A DNA stretch of 64,000 nt from Domibacillus epiphyticus (lineage in GTDB: Bacteria > Bacillota > Bacilli > Bacillales > Domibacillaceae). The DNA lies in the NCBI RefSeq assembly GCF_001975785.1, contig NZ_MSFI01000012.1, forward strand, positions 1 through 64,000, read 5' to 3'. How positions within the stretch are numbered: position 1 is the stretch's first letter; every line of letters starts with the position of its first letter. Shown here one piece after another: positions 45,767 through 53,852 of this stretch. A program made the position numbers and the translations under genes. Below the pieces are notes generated by a model. The model was not told where the DNA came from and ran no database searches. It was given only the letters and a program-made list of their open reading frames with translations.

Positions 45767-45892
45767 TCAGTGCTGATGATTAGGTAATTTCTTCTCAGGA
45801 TGACCATTCCCTTGTCTCTTCTTGTTTTCCTCATCTTTTTTCTTTGTCTCATTTAATTTTTCAACAAAATCATGTGTGCTTTCTTGTTTCAT
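45767..45892 (-). CDS. DUF4023-like small protein
   Basis: A 41-residue hydrophilic protein: MKQESTHDFVEKLNETKKKD, then NKKRQGNGHPEKKLPNHQH. The STHDFVEKL start and the KKLPNxQH end match the DUF4023 family of Bacillus as I remember it. AGGAGG precedes the ATG at 45892. Probably a small spore or stress protein; function not known. Confidence 0.7.
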   Translation of the reverse strand: MKQESTHDFVEKLNETKKKDEENKKRQGNGHPEKKLPNHQH

Positions 45893-46067
45893 TGATCTGA
45901 CCTCCTTGCTCTTAATAGTAATTTTTAATGTAGCCAGAAAGGTTCGAAACATACATAGAAGTTATTTATCCATAATTTTCATGGAGCTGCCAATGATAAA
46001 TTTGTTTCATTTCCCCATACTATATACGCGGAAACGCAATGCATCCATTTCAATTGGAGGGGATACA

Positions 46068-46223
46068 ATGAGGAACAAAGCGAAGGATTTCTCGATTACA
46101 TCGATGAAAGGGGAAGCCGGAAAAGCACGGGCTAAGGCAGAATATGCTTCCAAACGGGCAGATGGATCTATTAACACACATCCTCAAGAACGAATGAAAG
46201 CATCAACGGAAAGAACCGAGTAG
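46068..46223 (+). CDS. sspK: Small acid-soluble spore protein K
   Basis: A 51-residue protein whose second half, EYASKRADGSINTHPQERM, is the SspK signature; the start MRNKAKDF also fits B. subtilis SspK. It is a minor SASP made in the forespore and packed in the spore core. GGAGGGG precedes the ATG. It is followed by a YfhD-like gene after 18 bp and then sspH, so the three form a small-gene cluster. Confidence 0.88.
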   Translation: MRNKAKDFSITSMKGEAGKARAKAEYASKRADGSINTHPQERMKASTERTE

Positions 46224-46241
46224 CGGATAGGAGGTTTTTCT

Positions 46242-46421
46242 ATGGGGAGAGACGATAATAAAACAGGCACTCGTAATGCAGGTTCTTTGCCGCAAACACC
46301 AAAAAATTTAAAGATACCTCCAGGAGGAGTGAATGAAGAGTTTTCGCGTGAACTGTCTGAACTCGATAACATGGAACCAAATCGCGAACGAATTTATCCG
46401 AATGACGAATCAAAAAAATAA
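46242..46421 (+). CDS. YfhD-like small spore-associated protein
   Basis: A 59-residue hydrophilic protein, MGRDDNKTGTRNAGSLPQTP, then GGVNEEFSRELSELDN. The MGRD start, the LPQTPKN motif and the EFSxELxD segment resemble the YfhD family of Bacillus, small proteins found near sspK in B. subtilis. A GGAGG site precedes it. It lies between sspK and sspH. Confidence 0.65.
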   Translation: MGRDDNKTGTRNAGSLPQTPKNLKIPPGGVNEEFSRELSELDNMEPNRERIYPNDESKK

Positions 46422-46447
46422 GCAGAGCGAAATTGTGAGGTGATCGC

Positions 46448-46633
46448 ATGGATTTACAACGAGCAAAACAAATTGTGTCGACTCCTTCATCCGATGTAGA
46501 AGTACAATTTAACGGCGTTTCCATCTGGATTGATAAAGTACATGAAGATGGCAAAACAGCAACGGTTCATTTGCGTGGACCCGGCGAAGAACGTACACAG
46601 GTGAGTATTTCCGATCTGAAAGAAATGTCTTAA
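46448..46633 (+). CDS. sspH: H-type small acid-soluble spore protein
   Basis: A 61-residue protein of the SspH family: MDLQRAKQIVSTPSSDVEV, then FNGVSIWIDKVHEDGKTATV and a late VSISDLKEM. The MxxQRAKEI start and the VxxxGxxxxIxxVxExxxTA pattern are diagnostic. GAGGTGAT lies before the ATG. It ends the spore-protein cluster, which closes with a strong terminator. Confidence 0.87.
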   Translation: MDLQRAKQIVSTPSSDVEVQFNGVSIWIDKVHEDGKTATVHLRGPGEERTQVSISDLKEMS

Positions 46634-46642
46634 TAAGTAAAG

Positions 46643-46679
46643 AAACCACCACTTTCATTTCGTGAAGAGTGGTGGTTTT
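46643..46679 (+). terminator. Terminator of the spore-protein cluster
   Basis: AACCACCACT / AGTGGTGGTT stem after sspH. Confidence 0.8.
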
Positions 46680-46751
46680 AATCATAAATGAGCAAGCAAA
46701 TTAAGTATGTATCTCTTCGCTTAAGAGGAAAGTTCTGAATCTGCACCATTT

Positions 46752-46843
46752 TGGCCGAATTATTTCAATAAAGGCCGGAATATACTCTGGTTTGGCCGAA
46801 TTATTTCAATTAAGGCCGAAATATACTCTGGTTTGGCCGAATT
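46752..46843. repeat. 41-bp tandem repeat, GGCCGAATT type
   Basis: Two full copies (46752-46792 and 46793-46833) and the first 10 bases of a third; each starts TGGCCGAATTATTTCAAT and contains AAGGCCG and ATATACTCTGGTT. The copies differ at three to four positions. More GGCC motifs follow to about 46900. It is intergenic, between sspH and the end of cstA. Confidence 0.8.
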
Positions 46844-46959
46844 CCCAAAAATCCGGCCCAAAAATATGAAAAACCGGCTTAAAATCCGTAAATCCGGCCG
46901 TCGTTATATAAGAAAGAGGATGCCTCATAAACAAACCATTGAGACATCCCCTTATGCCG

Positions 46960-48753
46960 TTATCCTGCGTCGATTCGTAAATCGGATGGCGGAGCTTCCA
47001 GAAGCTCCCGCCATTTTTTTATGGCTGTTACGAGAATAATTAAGCCAAGAACAAGCATGATGATCGATAAGGCACTGTTTAACACGCTATAACCTGCCGC
47101 TTCTGGATTTAAGTACACGTTTTTGACCATCCAGTAGCCGGCATAGTTTACTGTCACATACAGGTAAGCTAGTGGAACTAAGCAAGTAAGCATATACCAG
47201 CGTTTGTCCGCTATTTTTAAAATAACGGTAGCTCCGACGATCAGACCGATCGAAGCCATCAATTGATTGGATACACCAAACAGTGCCCATATTGAACCGA
47301 TATCTCCGGATACGAGGAGGTAGCCCCACATAAAGCAGGCGAGCAGGCTGGCAAAAATGGAACCTGGAAGCCAATCCACTTTTTTCAAAGGTTTGTAAAA
47401 CTCCCCGAAGAAGTCCTGGATCAAGTACCGTGCTACACGCGTCCCGGCATCGATTGCCGTTAAAATAAACACCGCTTCAAACATAATGACGAATTGGAAA
47501 AAATAAGAAGCCATATTGCTGAACCATGGAATTTCTGTAAAAATGTAAGTCATTCCGACAGCGAGTGTAACTGCCCCTCCTGTTCTCCCTTCCAGGTTAA
47601 TCCCGATTTCCTGGCTAAGCTGCGGAAGATTTACTACATCCATCCCGAGTGTACGGAATACTTCCGGTGTGGAGTTAATGGCAAAATAGTCACCTGGATG
47701 GAGAGCAGTGGCGGCGATCAATGCCATGACACCGACCAAACATTCTACAAGCATCGCACCGAATCCGACCACTTTAATGTCACTCCAGCGATCCAGCATT
47801 TTTGGCGTGGTACCGGAGCCTACGAATGCATGAAAACCGGAAATCGCCCCGCATGCGATTGTAATAGAAATGAACGGCCATACCGGTCCTGCTAAAATCG
47901 GGCCTCCGCCATGAACAAATTCAGTTACGGCTGGAAATGGGATTGCCGGATTAATAATAAAAACACCTATAATAAGTGCAATAAACACCCCGATTTTCAT
48001 AAAGCTGCTCAAGTAATCACGCGGCGCCAGCAAGAGCCATACCGGCAAAGCGGCCGCGAAAAAAGCGTACATCGGCAATGCAAATGCCAGCGTTTTAATA
48101 TCAAGTGTCAGAAAGTCGCCCAACGCTGTATTTTGGATATAAGGACCGCTGAAAACAGCGACCATAATTAACGTAAACCCAACGGTCGAGGCAGCTTTTA
48201 AGTTGCCTGTTTTTTTATGGTATAGACCGACGGCCATGGCAATCGGAATGGTCATGCCAACCGCGAATGTCCCCCATGGATTTTTCTCCAGCGCATGCAG
48301 AACAACCATCGATAAGCCTGCCATCGTGATCGTGATAATGAATAGCATCGCCAATCCTGTGCAGAAGCCGGCGACTGGTCCGAGCTCTTGCTTCGCCACT
48401 TCAGAAAGAGATTGTCCGTTTTTTCGCATGGAAGCAAATAAGACAACAGCATCATGTACGGCTCCACCAATAACAGCACCGATTAACAGCCAGAGCAAGC
48501 CTGGTAAATAACCGAACTGCGCTGCCAAAATAGGCCCAACAAGCGGTCCGGCCGCCGCAATCGCCGCAAAGTGATGACCAAACGTCACCCAGCGATTTGT
48601 CGGGACATAATCTTTTCCATCTTGCAGTACATGAGCAGGCGTCGGCTTCGAATCATCAAGTTTTAGCACTTTTACGGCCATAAATGTACCGTATAAACGA
48701 TAAGCAATCATTAAAATACACATTGAAGCAATAACAATTGTAATCGCATTCAT
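46960..48753 (-). CDS. cstA: CstA family carbon-starvation / pyruvate (peptide) transporter
   Basis: A 597-residue CstA protein with about sixteen helices. Family stretches: RLYGTFMAVKVLKLDDSKPTPAHVLQDG, FGHHFAAIAAAGPLVGPILAAQFGYLPG, SGFHAFVGSGTTPKML and IDAGTRVARYLIQDFFGE. E. coli relatives (CstA, BtsT) take up pyruvate and were earlier linked to peptide uptake. A LytS/LytR-type system lies directly upstream on the same strand, with a 20-bp-period direct repeat between, the arrangement known for BtsSR-BtsT-like modules. Its gene end is followed by GGCC repeats. Confidence 0.92.
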   Translation of the reverse strand: MNAITIVIASMCILMIAYRLYGTFMAVKVLKLDDSKPTPAHVLQDGKDYVPTNRWVTFGHHFAAIAAAGPLVGPILAAQFGYLPGLLWLLIGAVIGGAVHDAVVLFASMRKNGQSLSEVAKQELGPVAGFCTGLAMLFIITITMAGLSMVVLHALEKNPWGTFAVGMTIPIAMAVGLYHKKTGNLKAASTVGFTLIMVAVFSGPYIQNTALGDFLTLDIKTLAFALPMYAFFAAALPVWLLLAPRDYLSSFMKIGVFIALIIGVFIINPAIPFPAVTEFVHGGGPILAGPVWPFISITIACGAISGFHAFVGSGTTPKMLDRWSDIKVVGFGAMLVECLVGVMALIAATALHPGDYFAINSTPEVFRTLGMDVVNLPQLSQEIGINLEGRTGGAVTLAVGMTYIFTEIPWFSNMASYFFQFVIMFEAVFILTAIDAGTRVARYLIQDFFGEFYKPLKKVDWLPGSIFASLLACFMWGYLLVSGDIGSIWALFGVSNQLMASIGLIVGATVILKIADKRWYMLTCLVPLAYLYVTVNYAGYWMVKNVYLNPEAAGYSVLNSALSIIMLVLGLIILVTAIKKWRELLEAPPSDLRIDAG

Positions 48754-48849
48754 TTTTGTATACCTCCTTATGTCGAAATATTCTGTAAGATTATCTTACT
48801 ACTTGAACGCATCTGCAGAACAGTTTCAAGGTAAAATGCAGAATAAAGA

Positions 48850-48881
48850 GGATGAGTTGCAAAATAGACGGATGAATTGCA
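48850..48881. promoter_or_regulatory. Direct repeat, candidate LytTR operator of cstA
   Basis: GGATGAGTTGCA (48850-48861) and GGATGAATTGCA (48870-48881) are direct repeats with a 20-bp period, 97 bp upstream of the cstA start. LytTR regulators bind direct repeats about two helical turns apart. Confidence 0.65.
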
Positions 48882-48889
48882 TCTATCGT

Positions 48890-49639
48890 TTATAAACCAA
48901 AAAGCTGTTTTAAATCTTTTACATACGTCCGGCTGACTGGCACCTTTGAAAGATCCGTCATGATGAGGTTATATGTGGAGTTGAACCATGGCTGGATTTC
49001 TGCAATATAATGGATGTTGACAATATAGCTGCGGTGTACCCGGATAAACGAAGTATTGCTCAGCTTTTTTTCCACTGCGACTAATGAGTCCCCCGTTTTG
49101 AATTCTTTCTCCATCGTTTTGACGACGACTTTTCCTTCATGTGAACAAACAAACAGAATCGCTGAAATATTGATTAATAACACTTTTTCTTCCACAAGAA
49201 TGGCTAGTTTTCCTGTTTGCTCGACCGGTTTTGAAATCGAAACCGACTCCTCTACATTCTCGCCAATGGCCCGCATGCGGCTTATTTTTCTTAATGTTTG
49301 CTGAATGCGTCCTTCATCAAACGGTTTTAGAATGTAGTCGAATGCTTCCAAGTCAAACGCCTGGAGCGCATATTCATCATATGCGGTAGCGAAAATAAGG
49401 GTCGGCACAGGATCGACGGCCAATAATTGTTCCGCCAGCTGCAGCCCGCTGTGTCCTCCCAATTCTATATCTAAAAAAACAATATCAGGATTTGTTTCAG
49501 GAATGCTTTTCATCGCTTCCTCCATACAATCCGCTTCTCCCACGATCTCCACTTGTTTACTTCGGATTAAAAGGAACTGAAGCTCATCTCTTGCCAGAGG
49601 TTCGTCATCTACTATAAAGGCTTTTAACATTCTTTTCAT
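48890..49639 (-). CDS. LytTR-family response regulator
   Basis: A 249-residue regulator: receiver domain with D11-D12 and phospho-acceptor Asp57 (IVFLDIELGG), and a C-terminal LytTR DNA-binding domain from about residue 145 (FIRVHRSYIVNIHYI, VPVSRTYVKDLKQLFGL). It overlaps the kinase gene by 4 bp and is followed by cstA after 136 bp. It is most like LytR/BtsR (YehT) proteins; I infer that it controls cstA in response to an external carbon source. Confidence 0.9.
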   Translation of the reverse strand: MKRMLKAFIVDDEPLARDELQFLLIRSKQVEIVGEADCMEEAMKSIPETNPDIVFLDIELGGHSGLQLAEQLLAVDPVPTLIFATAYDEYALQAFDLEAFDYILKPFDEGRIQQTLRKISRMRAIGENVEESVSISKPVEQTGKLAILVEEKVLLINISAILFVCSHEGKVVVKTMEKEFKTGDSLVAVEKKLSNTSFIRVHRSYIVNIHYIAEIQPWFNSTYNLIMTDLSKVPVSRTYVKDLKQLFGL

Positions 49640-51387
49640 CTGCTCCTTTTTAAAGGCACAATCATTTCAATCTTCGTTCCAGCATTCACTTTGCTGTGAA
49701 TGTGCATGGCTGCTTTCATATTATATATGCCTTCCAGCCTCTTACTGATATTGTAAATAGCTGTTCCGGTTCCTTTGGAGGATTTCACTGTTTTTTTTCC
49801 AAGCGGTTCTAATTCCCCACGTGTCATCCCTTTTCCATTATCTTCGACCGTGATATGAATGCCTTCGCCAACTGTACATACATGAATATCTACAACTCCG
49901 CCTTCTTTTATCTTTGAAAAAGCATGAAGAACTGCATTTTCCACTAACGGCTGAATGGTAAAAGGAGGAATAAGCGCCTTCTCCACTCCCGGTTCAATAC
50001 GAAACGAAACGTGATATTTATGCGGGAAACGTGCCTGCTCCAGCGATAAATAGGCTCTAACATATTCGAGCTCTTTCTCAAGAGGTATGATAAATTGCCG
50101 GGCTCCCTGTAAATTGCTTCGAAAAAAGATGCCGAGCTCGACGAGAAGCTTTCTCGCTTTTTCTATATCGGTGCGGCACAAAGCCGAAATCGTGTTGATC
50201 GAGTTGAACAAAAAATGCGGATGAACTTGTGCTTGAAGCGCTTTAATTTCAGCATTTTTCAACAACTCGCTTTGAAGTTCCGCTTCCGCCAGCTCAAGCT
50301 GGGTCGAGAACAATCTGGCCAGTCCTTCCGCCAATTCCTGCTCTACTCTGTCCAGTTTCTCAGGGTTTGTAAAATACATCTTTAATGTACCGGCTGTTTT
50401 CTCGTGAACCTTTAACGGGAGAACAACCGCAGCCTGTAATGGACAGTCGTCATGAAAACAAAAAATCTCCTCCTTCTTTCTGGTCGTCATAACCGTCCCT
50501 TTATTCAACACATCCTTTGTAAGACCGGTTACAAACGCCTTACCGGGAATATGATGATCAGAAGCGGCTCCAATATGCGCCAGTACGCGGTGATCATTTG
50601 TAATGGCTACAGCGTCGGCTTCCGTCAGCTGAAGCATAATGTTCGCTACTTCCATGCAGGAATCTTTGTTTAACCCTCTGCGGAAAAACGGAAGTGTGCG
50701 GTCGGCAATCATAAAAGCATTATGCGTCTGCAATGCACGAGTACGTTCTTCCTCTCGGAGAATCGATTGAATAATATACATAAAAATCAAGATTCCAAGA
50801 CCATTCATAATGACCATCGGAACGCCAATAATTTCAACAAGTGTCCAGGCTTTTTCAAACGGTTTTGTAAAAGCTAGGATAATAAGCATTTGAACTGTTT
50901 CCATCGCCATTCCCACTCCGACTGCAAACCAGGGAGTAATTCCATGCCTTTTTTTATATCGTTTTCCTATATAACCGGCCACGATGCCAGTCAGAATCGA
51001 GGAAACAGCACAAGCGCCAGCTGTAAATCCGCCAAGCGTATAGCGATGGATGCCAGCAATCATCCCCACTCCAAATCCGACGAATGGGCCTCCGAGCAGT
51101 CCGCCGATTCCTACACCCAAGTTTCTCGTGCTCGCAATCGCATTATCCGGGTCCACATCCATTAGCCACGTGTTGTCAAAGAGAGCGTTTTGCTTGATTT
51201 CGATCCCTGTATAATTACTAACGATGCCAAACGCACCGAAGATCGCCACAAGCAGCCATTTTCCCTTTACTCCACGGTCAGTCTGGATGATCTGGCGGAA
51301 TGATTTTATTTGCGAAAGCAAAAAAGCGATAATCACAATAATGCCAACCCGCTCAAGCATTAACGGAAGTAAATGGATCAACGTCAT
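49636..51387 (-). CDS. LytS-type sensor histidine kinase
   Basis: About 583 residues. The N-terminal 200 residues are a 5TM-5TMR_LYT membrane sensor (YTGIEIKQN, NLGVGIGGLLGGPFVGFGVG), then a GAF-like domain (TEADAVAITNDHRVLAHIG) and a HisKA_7TM/LytS-type kinase with ALQAQVHPHFLFNSINTI and HATPase (VENAVLHAFSK, VEDNGKGM). In relatives this class senses pyruvate. The start is uncertain: ATG 51387 or TTG 51396; neither has a strong site. It forms an operon with its regulator and probably with cstA. Confidence 0.9.
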   Translation of the reverse strand: MTLIHLLPLMLERVGIIVIIAFLLSQIKSFRQIIQTDRGVKGKWLLVAIFGAFGIVSNYTGIEIKQNALFDNTWLMDVDPDNAIASTRNLGVGIGGLLGGPFVGFGVGMIAGIHRYTLGGFTAGACAVSSILTGIVAGYIGKRYKKRHGITPWFAVGVGMAMETVQMLIILAFTKPFEKAWTLVEIIGVPMVIMNGLGILIFMYIIQSILREEERTRALQTHNAFMIADRTLPFFRRGLNKDSCMEVANIMLQLTEADAVAITNDHRVLAHIGAASDHHIPGKAFVTGLTKDVLNKGTVMTTRKKEEIFCFHDDCPLQAAVVLPLKVHEKTAGTLKMYFTNPEKLDRVEQELAEGLARLFSTQLELAEAELQSELLKNAEIKALQAQVHPHFLFNSINTISALCRTDIEKARKLLVELGIFFRSNLQGARQFIIPLEKELEYVRAYLSLEQARFPHKYHVSFRIEPGVEKALIPPFTIQPLVENAVLHAFSKIKEGGVVDIHVCTVGEGIHITVEDNGKGMTRGELEPLGKKTVKSSKGTGTAIYNISKRLEGIYNMKAAMHIHSKVNAGTKIEMIVPLKRSR

Positions 51388-51625
51388 CACCCGCAATTGT
51401 TATCTATTGTCTTAATTTTAAATTATCAGATAAAGGATTGTCGAGACACAATTAGCATCTTTGAGAGAGTGCTTTCCATAAGCGAAAATATTATTTGAAA
51501 ATATTTTTAAAATCTTTTTTCATTAATAGTAAAATACATAAATATTAAATTAAAGGATGTTTACATACTAAATTTTTACATCTTTTGACCTGATTATTTG
51601 TAATAGACCGATCATATTTGTCTTA

Positions 51626-51640
51626 TTTTGTCGAATCTAT
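51626..51640 (+). promoter_or_regulatory. Candidate Spo0A box upstream of the zinc-ribbon operon
   Basis: TTTTGTCGAATCTAT, the same 15 bases as at 5395, about 100 bp upstream of the first zinc-ribbon gene and just ahead of an AT-rich region with TATAAT-like boxes. The rest of 51388-51740 is AT-rich with no gene. Confidence 0.4.
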
Positions 51641-51740
51641 AGAAATTATATAATACTTATATTATATTTAACGGGATAAAAGATTCAGAATGTAGGTATT
51701 TTAAAATATCTTATCAATAAATTTAAAAGGTGGGAAGAAA

Positions 51741-52124
51741 ATGTACTGTAGAGAATGCGGCAGCCAGGTAAATGGAAAAGCTGAAATTTGTACATCTTGT
51801 GGAGTAAGACCACTCAATGGAAAGAATTATTGTCAATCATGTGGTTATTCTACAAAAAGCGAACAAGAAATGTGTACTAGTTGTGGAGTAAGACTTAATA
51901 GCAGTGTATCTTCTGGACAAGATCATCCATCAGGATTACTAAATTTAGCAGTTTGTTGTTTTCCTTTACTCGGTTTAATTCTTTATTTTATTTGGCGGGA
52001 AGATAAACCAAAATCCGCTAAATCAGTATGTAAATGGGCAATTGTCGGATTCGTATTAGGCATCGTTTTATATATTGCCGGAATGCTTATCGGCGCTTTA
52101 TCTGAATCAATGTATTATTACTAA
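51741..52124 (+). CDS. Double zinc-ribbon membrane protein 1
   Basis: A 127-residue protein. The first 48 residues hold two zinc ribbons with cysteines at 3, 6, 17, 20 and 31, 34, 45, 48 (YCRECG, ICTSCG, YCQSCG, MCTSCG). After a Ser/Gly linker come two membrane helices (NLAVCCFPLLGLILYFIW and WAIVGFVLGIVLYIAGMLIG). It opens a four-gene operon whose three zinc-ribbon members share the same cysteine spacing but carry different membrane domains. AGGTGGGAAG lies before the ATG. Function unknown. Confidence 0.75.
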   Translation: MYCRECGSQVNGKAEICTSCGVRPLNGKNYCQSCGYSTKSEQEMCTSCGVRLNSSVSSGQDHPSGLLNLAVCCFPLLGLILYFIWREDKPKSAKSVCKWAIVGFVLGIVLYIAGMLIGALSESMYYY

Positions 52125-52147
52125 TCTAGTATCGTAGGTTTGATGGA

Positions 52148-52510
52148 ATGGAAAAATCTCTTAACATGTTGTTTGCTTGTCATCGGTTACCGGAAAGATC
52201 ATTTTTTTATAAAGGTCATCAATTTCCTATTTGTGCGCGTTGTACAGGTATTTTAATCGGATATTTTATTGGAATCGTTTATGCTTTTATATTTGGAAAG
52301 ATCCCCTTATTCCCTTCTTTTTTATTATTAGTCCCCCTTTTGTTAGACGGTGGATTTCAATTTATAGGAAAATGGAAAAGTACAAATGGAAGATGATTCA
52401 TTACCGGAATTTCAGCTGGGGTTGGAACTGATTTTTTATTATATGGCATACTCGCATCAGGTTTTAGTCACGGTCAACAATTAATGAAATATTTATTAAC
52501 ATTTATTTAA
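52148..52510 (+). pseudogene. DUF2085-like membrane protein with in-frame TGA
   Basis: Reads MEKSLNMLFACHRLPERSFF, then QFPICARCTGILIGYFIGIV, the CHRxPxRS and CxRCTG motifs of DUF2085, up to FIGKWKSTNGR, then TGA at 52394. The same frame continues without interruption for 38 codons (FITGISAGVGTDFLLYGIL, GFSHGQQLMKYLLTFI) as the expected C-terminal helix. CGA to TGA is the simplest explanation. It sits between two zinc-ribbon genes, 23 bp and 15 bp away. Confidence 0.75.
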
Positions 52511-52525
52511 CGAAGGAGAAACTGT

Positions 52526-52945
52526 ATGTATTGTTCAAATTGCAGTGAACATATCTCAGATAAAGCTGAAATATGTCCAAAGTGTGGGGTTAACCCGTTT
52601 CGCATAAAGAATTACTGCCATAATTGCGGAAAAAAAGTAAATGAAAATCAAGAAATATGTGTAGAGTGCGGTGTTTCGTTAACCAGAAATTCAACTCGTG
52701 GAAACAATAATACTCAAGAACCGTGGCTCATGGCTTTATTATCCTTTTTACTCACAGGATTGGGTCAAATCATTATGGGTCAAGGGAAGAAAGGTGCAGC
52801 AATTTTAATTGGCAGTATCATTTTAGGAATGTTTACTCTTGGTGTTTCAGCACTTCTTACAACTCCTCTAGCAATTATTGATGCATATTTAATAGCCAAG
52901 AAAAAGAAAGAAGGAAAAGAAGTCGGAGATTGGGACTTTTTTTAA
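52526..52945 (+). CDS. Double zinc-ribbon protein 2 with TM2-like domain
   Basis: A 139-residue protein with the same N-terminal module: cysteines at 3, 6, 17, 20, 31, 34, 45 and 48 (YCSNCS, ICPKCG, YCHNCG, ICVECG). After a polar linker, two helices read LLSFLLTGLGQIIMGQGKKGAA and ILIGSIILGMFTLGVSAL, with the GxGQxxxGQxxKG pattern of TM2-like domains, then a basic tail. It follows the broken DUF2085 gene and has AAGGAGAA. Function unknown. Confidence 0.75.
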   Translation: MYCSNCSEHISDKAEICPKCGVNPFRIKNYCHNCGKKVNENQEICVECGVSLTRNSTRGNNNTQEPWLMALLSFLLTGLGQIIMGQGKKGAAILIGSIILGMFTLGVSALLTTPLAIIDAYLIAKKKKEGKEVGDWDFF

Positions 52946-52957
52946 TGGAGGAATAAT

Positions 52958-53581
52958 ATGCATTGCAGAGAATGTGGAACTCAAGTAAGTAAAAAGGCAG
53001 AATTTTGTACAAGCTGCGGCTTTCGTCCACTCAACAGTCATAAATACTGCCAAACTTGCGGAATTAGCACAAAATCACATCAAGAAATGTGTGTGGATTG
53101 CGGCAGTCTTCTAAATGTACAGAATCAAAATCCCTATGCTGGTTTTTGGATTCGATTTGTTGCTGCTCTAATAGATTCTATTATTATATCCATCCCGGTT
53201 TTCATACTCGCCGCAATAGGTTTGGTGTTAGGCTTTAGTTTTATGATGGATCCTTATATGATGAGTTATGATGAAGCGATGTTTCTGTCGGAATCATTTG
53301 AAGGGATATTCTATCTTATCGGGGCTTTCATTGGTCTGTTCTACTTTGCTGGAATGCACGCTTCAAAATGGCAAGCAACATTTGGCAAACGTATAGTTGG
53401 CATAAAGGTTATGGATTTATCTGGAAGACGAATTTCCTTTTTTAGAGGAGTATGGCGATATATTTCTACCTTTTTTTCAGGAATTATACTTTACATGGGC
53501 TATATCATGGCTGGGTTTAGCAGTAAAAAGCAATCTTTACACGATAAGATGGCAGGTACGATAGTAGTAAAGAGGAAATAA
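52958..53581 (+). CDS. Double zinc-ribbon protein 3 with RDD domain
   Basis: A 207-residue protein with the same two zinc ribbons (HCRECG, FCTSCG, YCQTCG, MCVDCG) and a C-terminal RDD domain: YAGFWIRFVAALIDSIIIS, then WQATFGKRIVGIKVMDLSG and QSLHDKMAGTIVV. RDD proteins have three membrane helices and may act in transport; none is well defined. It ends the operon at a terminator 6 bp later. GGAGG precedes the ATG. Confidence 0.8.
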   Translation: MHCRECGTQVSKKAEFCTSCGFRPLNSHKYCQTCGISTKSHQEMCVDCGSLLNVQNQNPYAGFWIRFVAALIDSIIISIPVFILAAIGLVLGFSFMMDPYMMSYDEAMFLSESFEGIFYLIGAFIGLFYFAGMHASKWQATFGKRIVGIKVMDLSGRRISFFRGVWRYISTFFSGIILYMGYIMAGFSSKKQSLHDKMAGTIVVKRK

Positions 53582-53586
53582 ATATA

Positions 53587-53617
53587 TTAAAACCAGGATC
53601 ATTAATGGTCCTGGTTT
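53587..53617 (+). terminator. Terminator of the zinc-ribbon operon
   Basis: AACCAGGA / TCCTGGTT stem followed by a weak T tail. Confidence 0.75.
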
Positions 53618-53722
53618 CTTACTTTCTTTATAAAAATACTTAAATAAAACCCCTATTTCGACGATGGGATTTGGATGTTATTTCTGGCTTTATTTTGTAA
53701 AAGTTTGATAAAAACAAATAAG

Positions 53723-53750
53723 ATCACTCCCGAGAAGTGATCTTTTACAT
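53723..53750 (-). terminator. Intrinsic terminator
   Basis: AAGATCACT / AGTGATCTT stem with a CCCGAGA loop, placed to end the minus-strand transcript of the 54-residue gene at 53853. Confidence 0.65.
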
Positions 53751-53751
53751 T

Positions 53752-53820
53752 GCCTTTTGTTTCTTATTAACCCGCTCATTTGCCGCCGAAGACTCTGTAC
53801 TGTAACGATCTTCGTTTTTT
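53752..53820 (-). pseudogene. Relic of a small hydrophilic protein
   Basis: Minus-strand frame reads KNEDRYSTESSAANERVNKK and then QKAM stop, the style of a small spore protein tail, but the frame is closed by TGA just upstream and has no start codon. Weak. Confidence 0.3.
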
Positions 53821-53852
53821 CAAAAAGTACCGGTTCTACTGCTTATTTACAC

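Noticed and set aside
46752-46900. Possible CRISPR array in the GGCC repeat
   Set aside because: The units are contiguous without spacers and there are too few copies; no cas genes are in the window.
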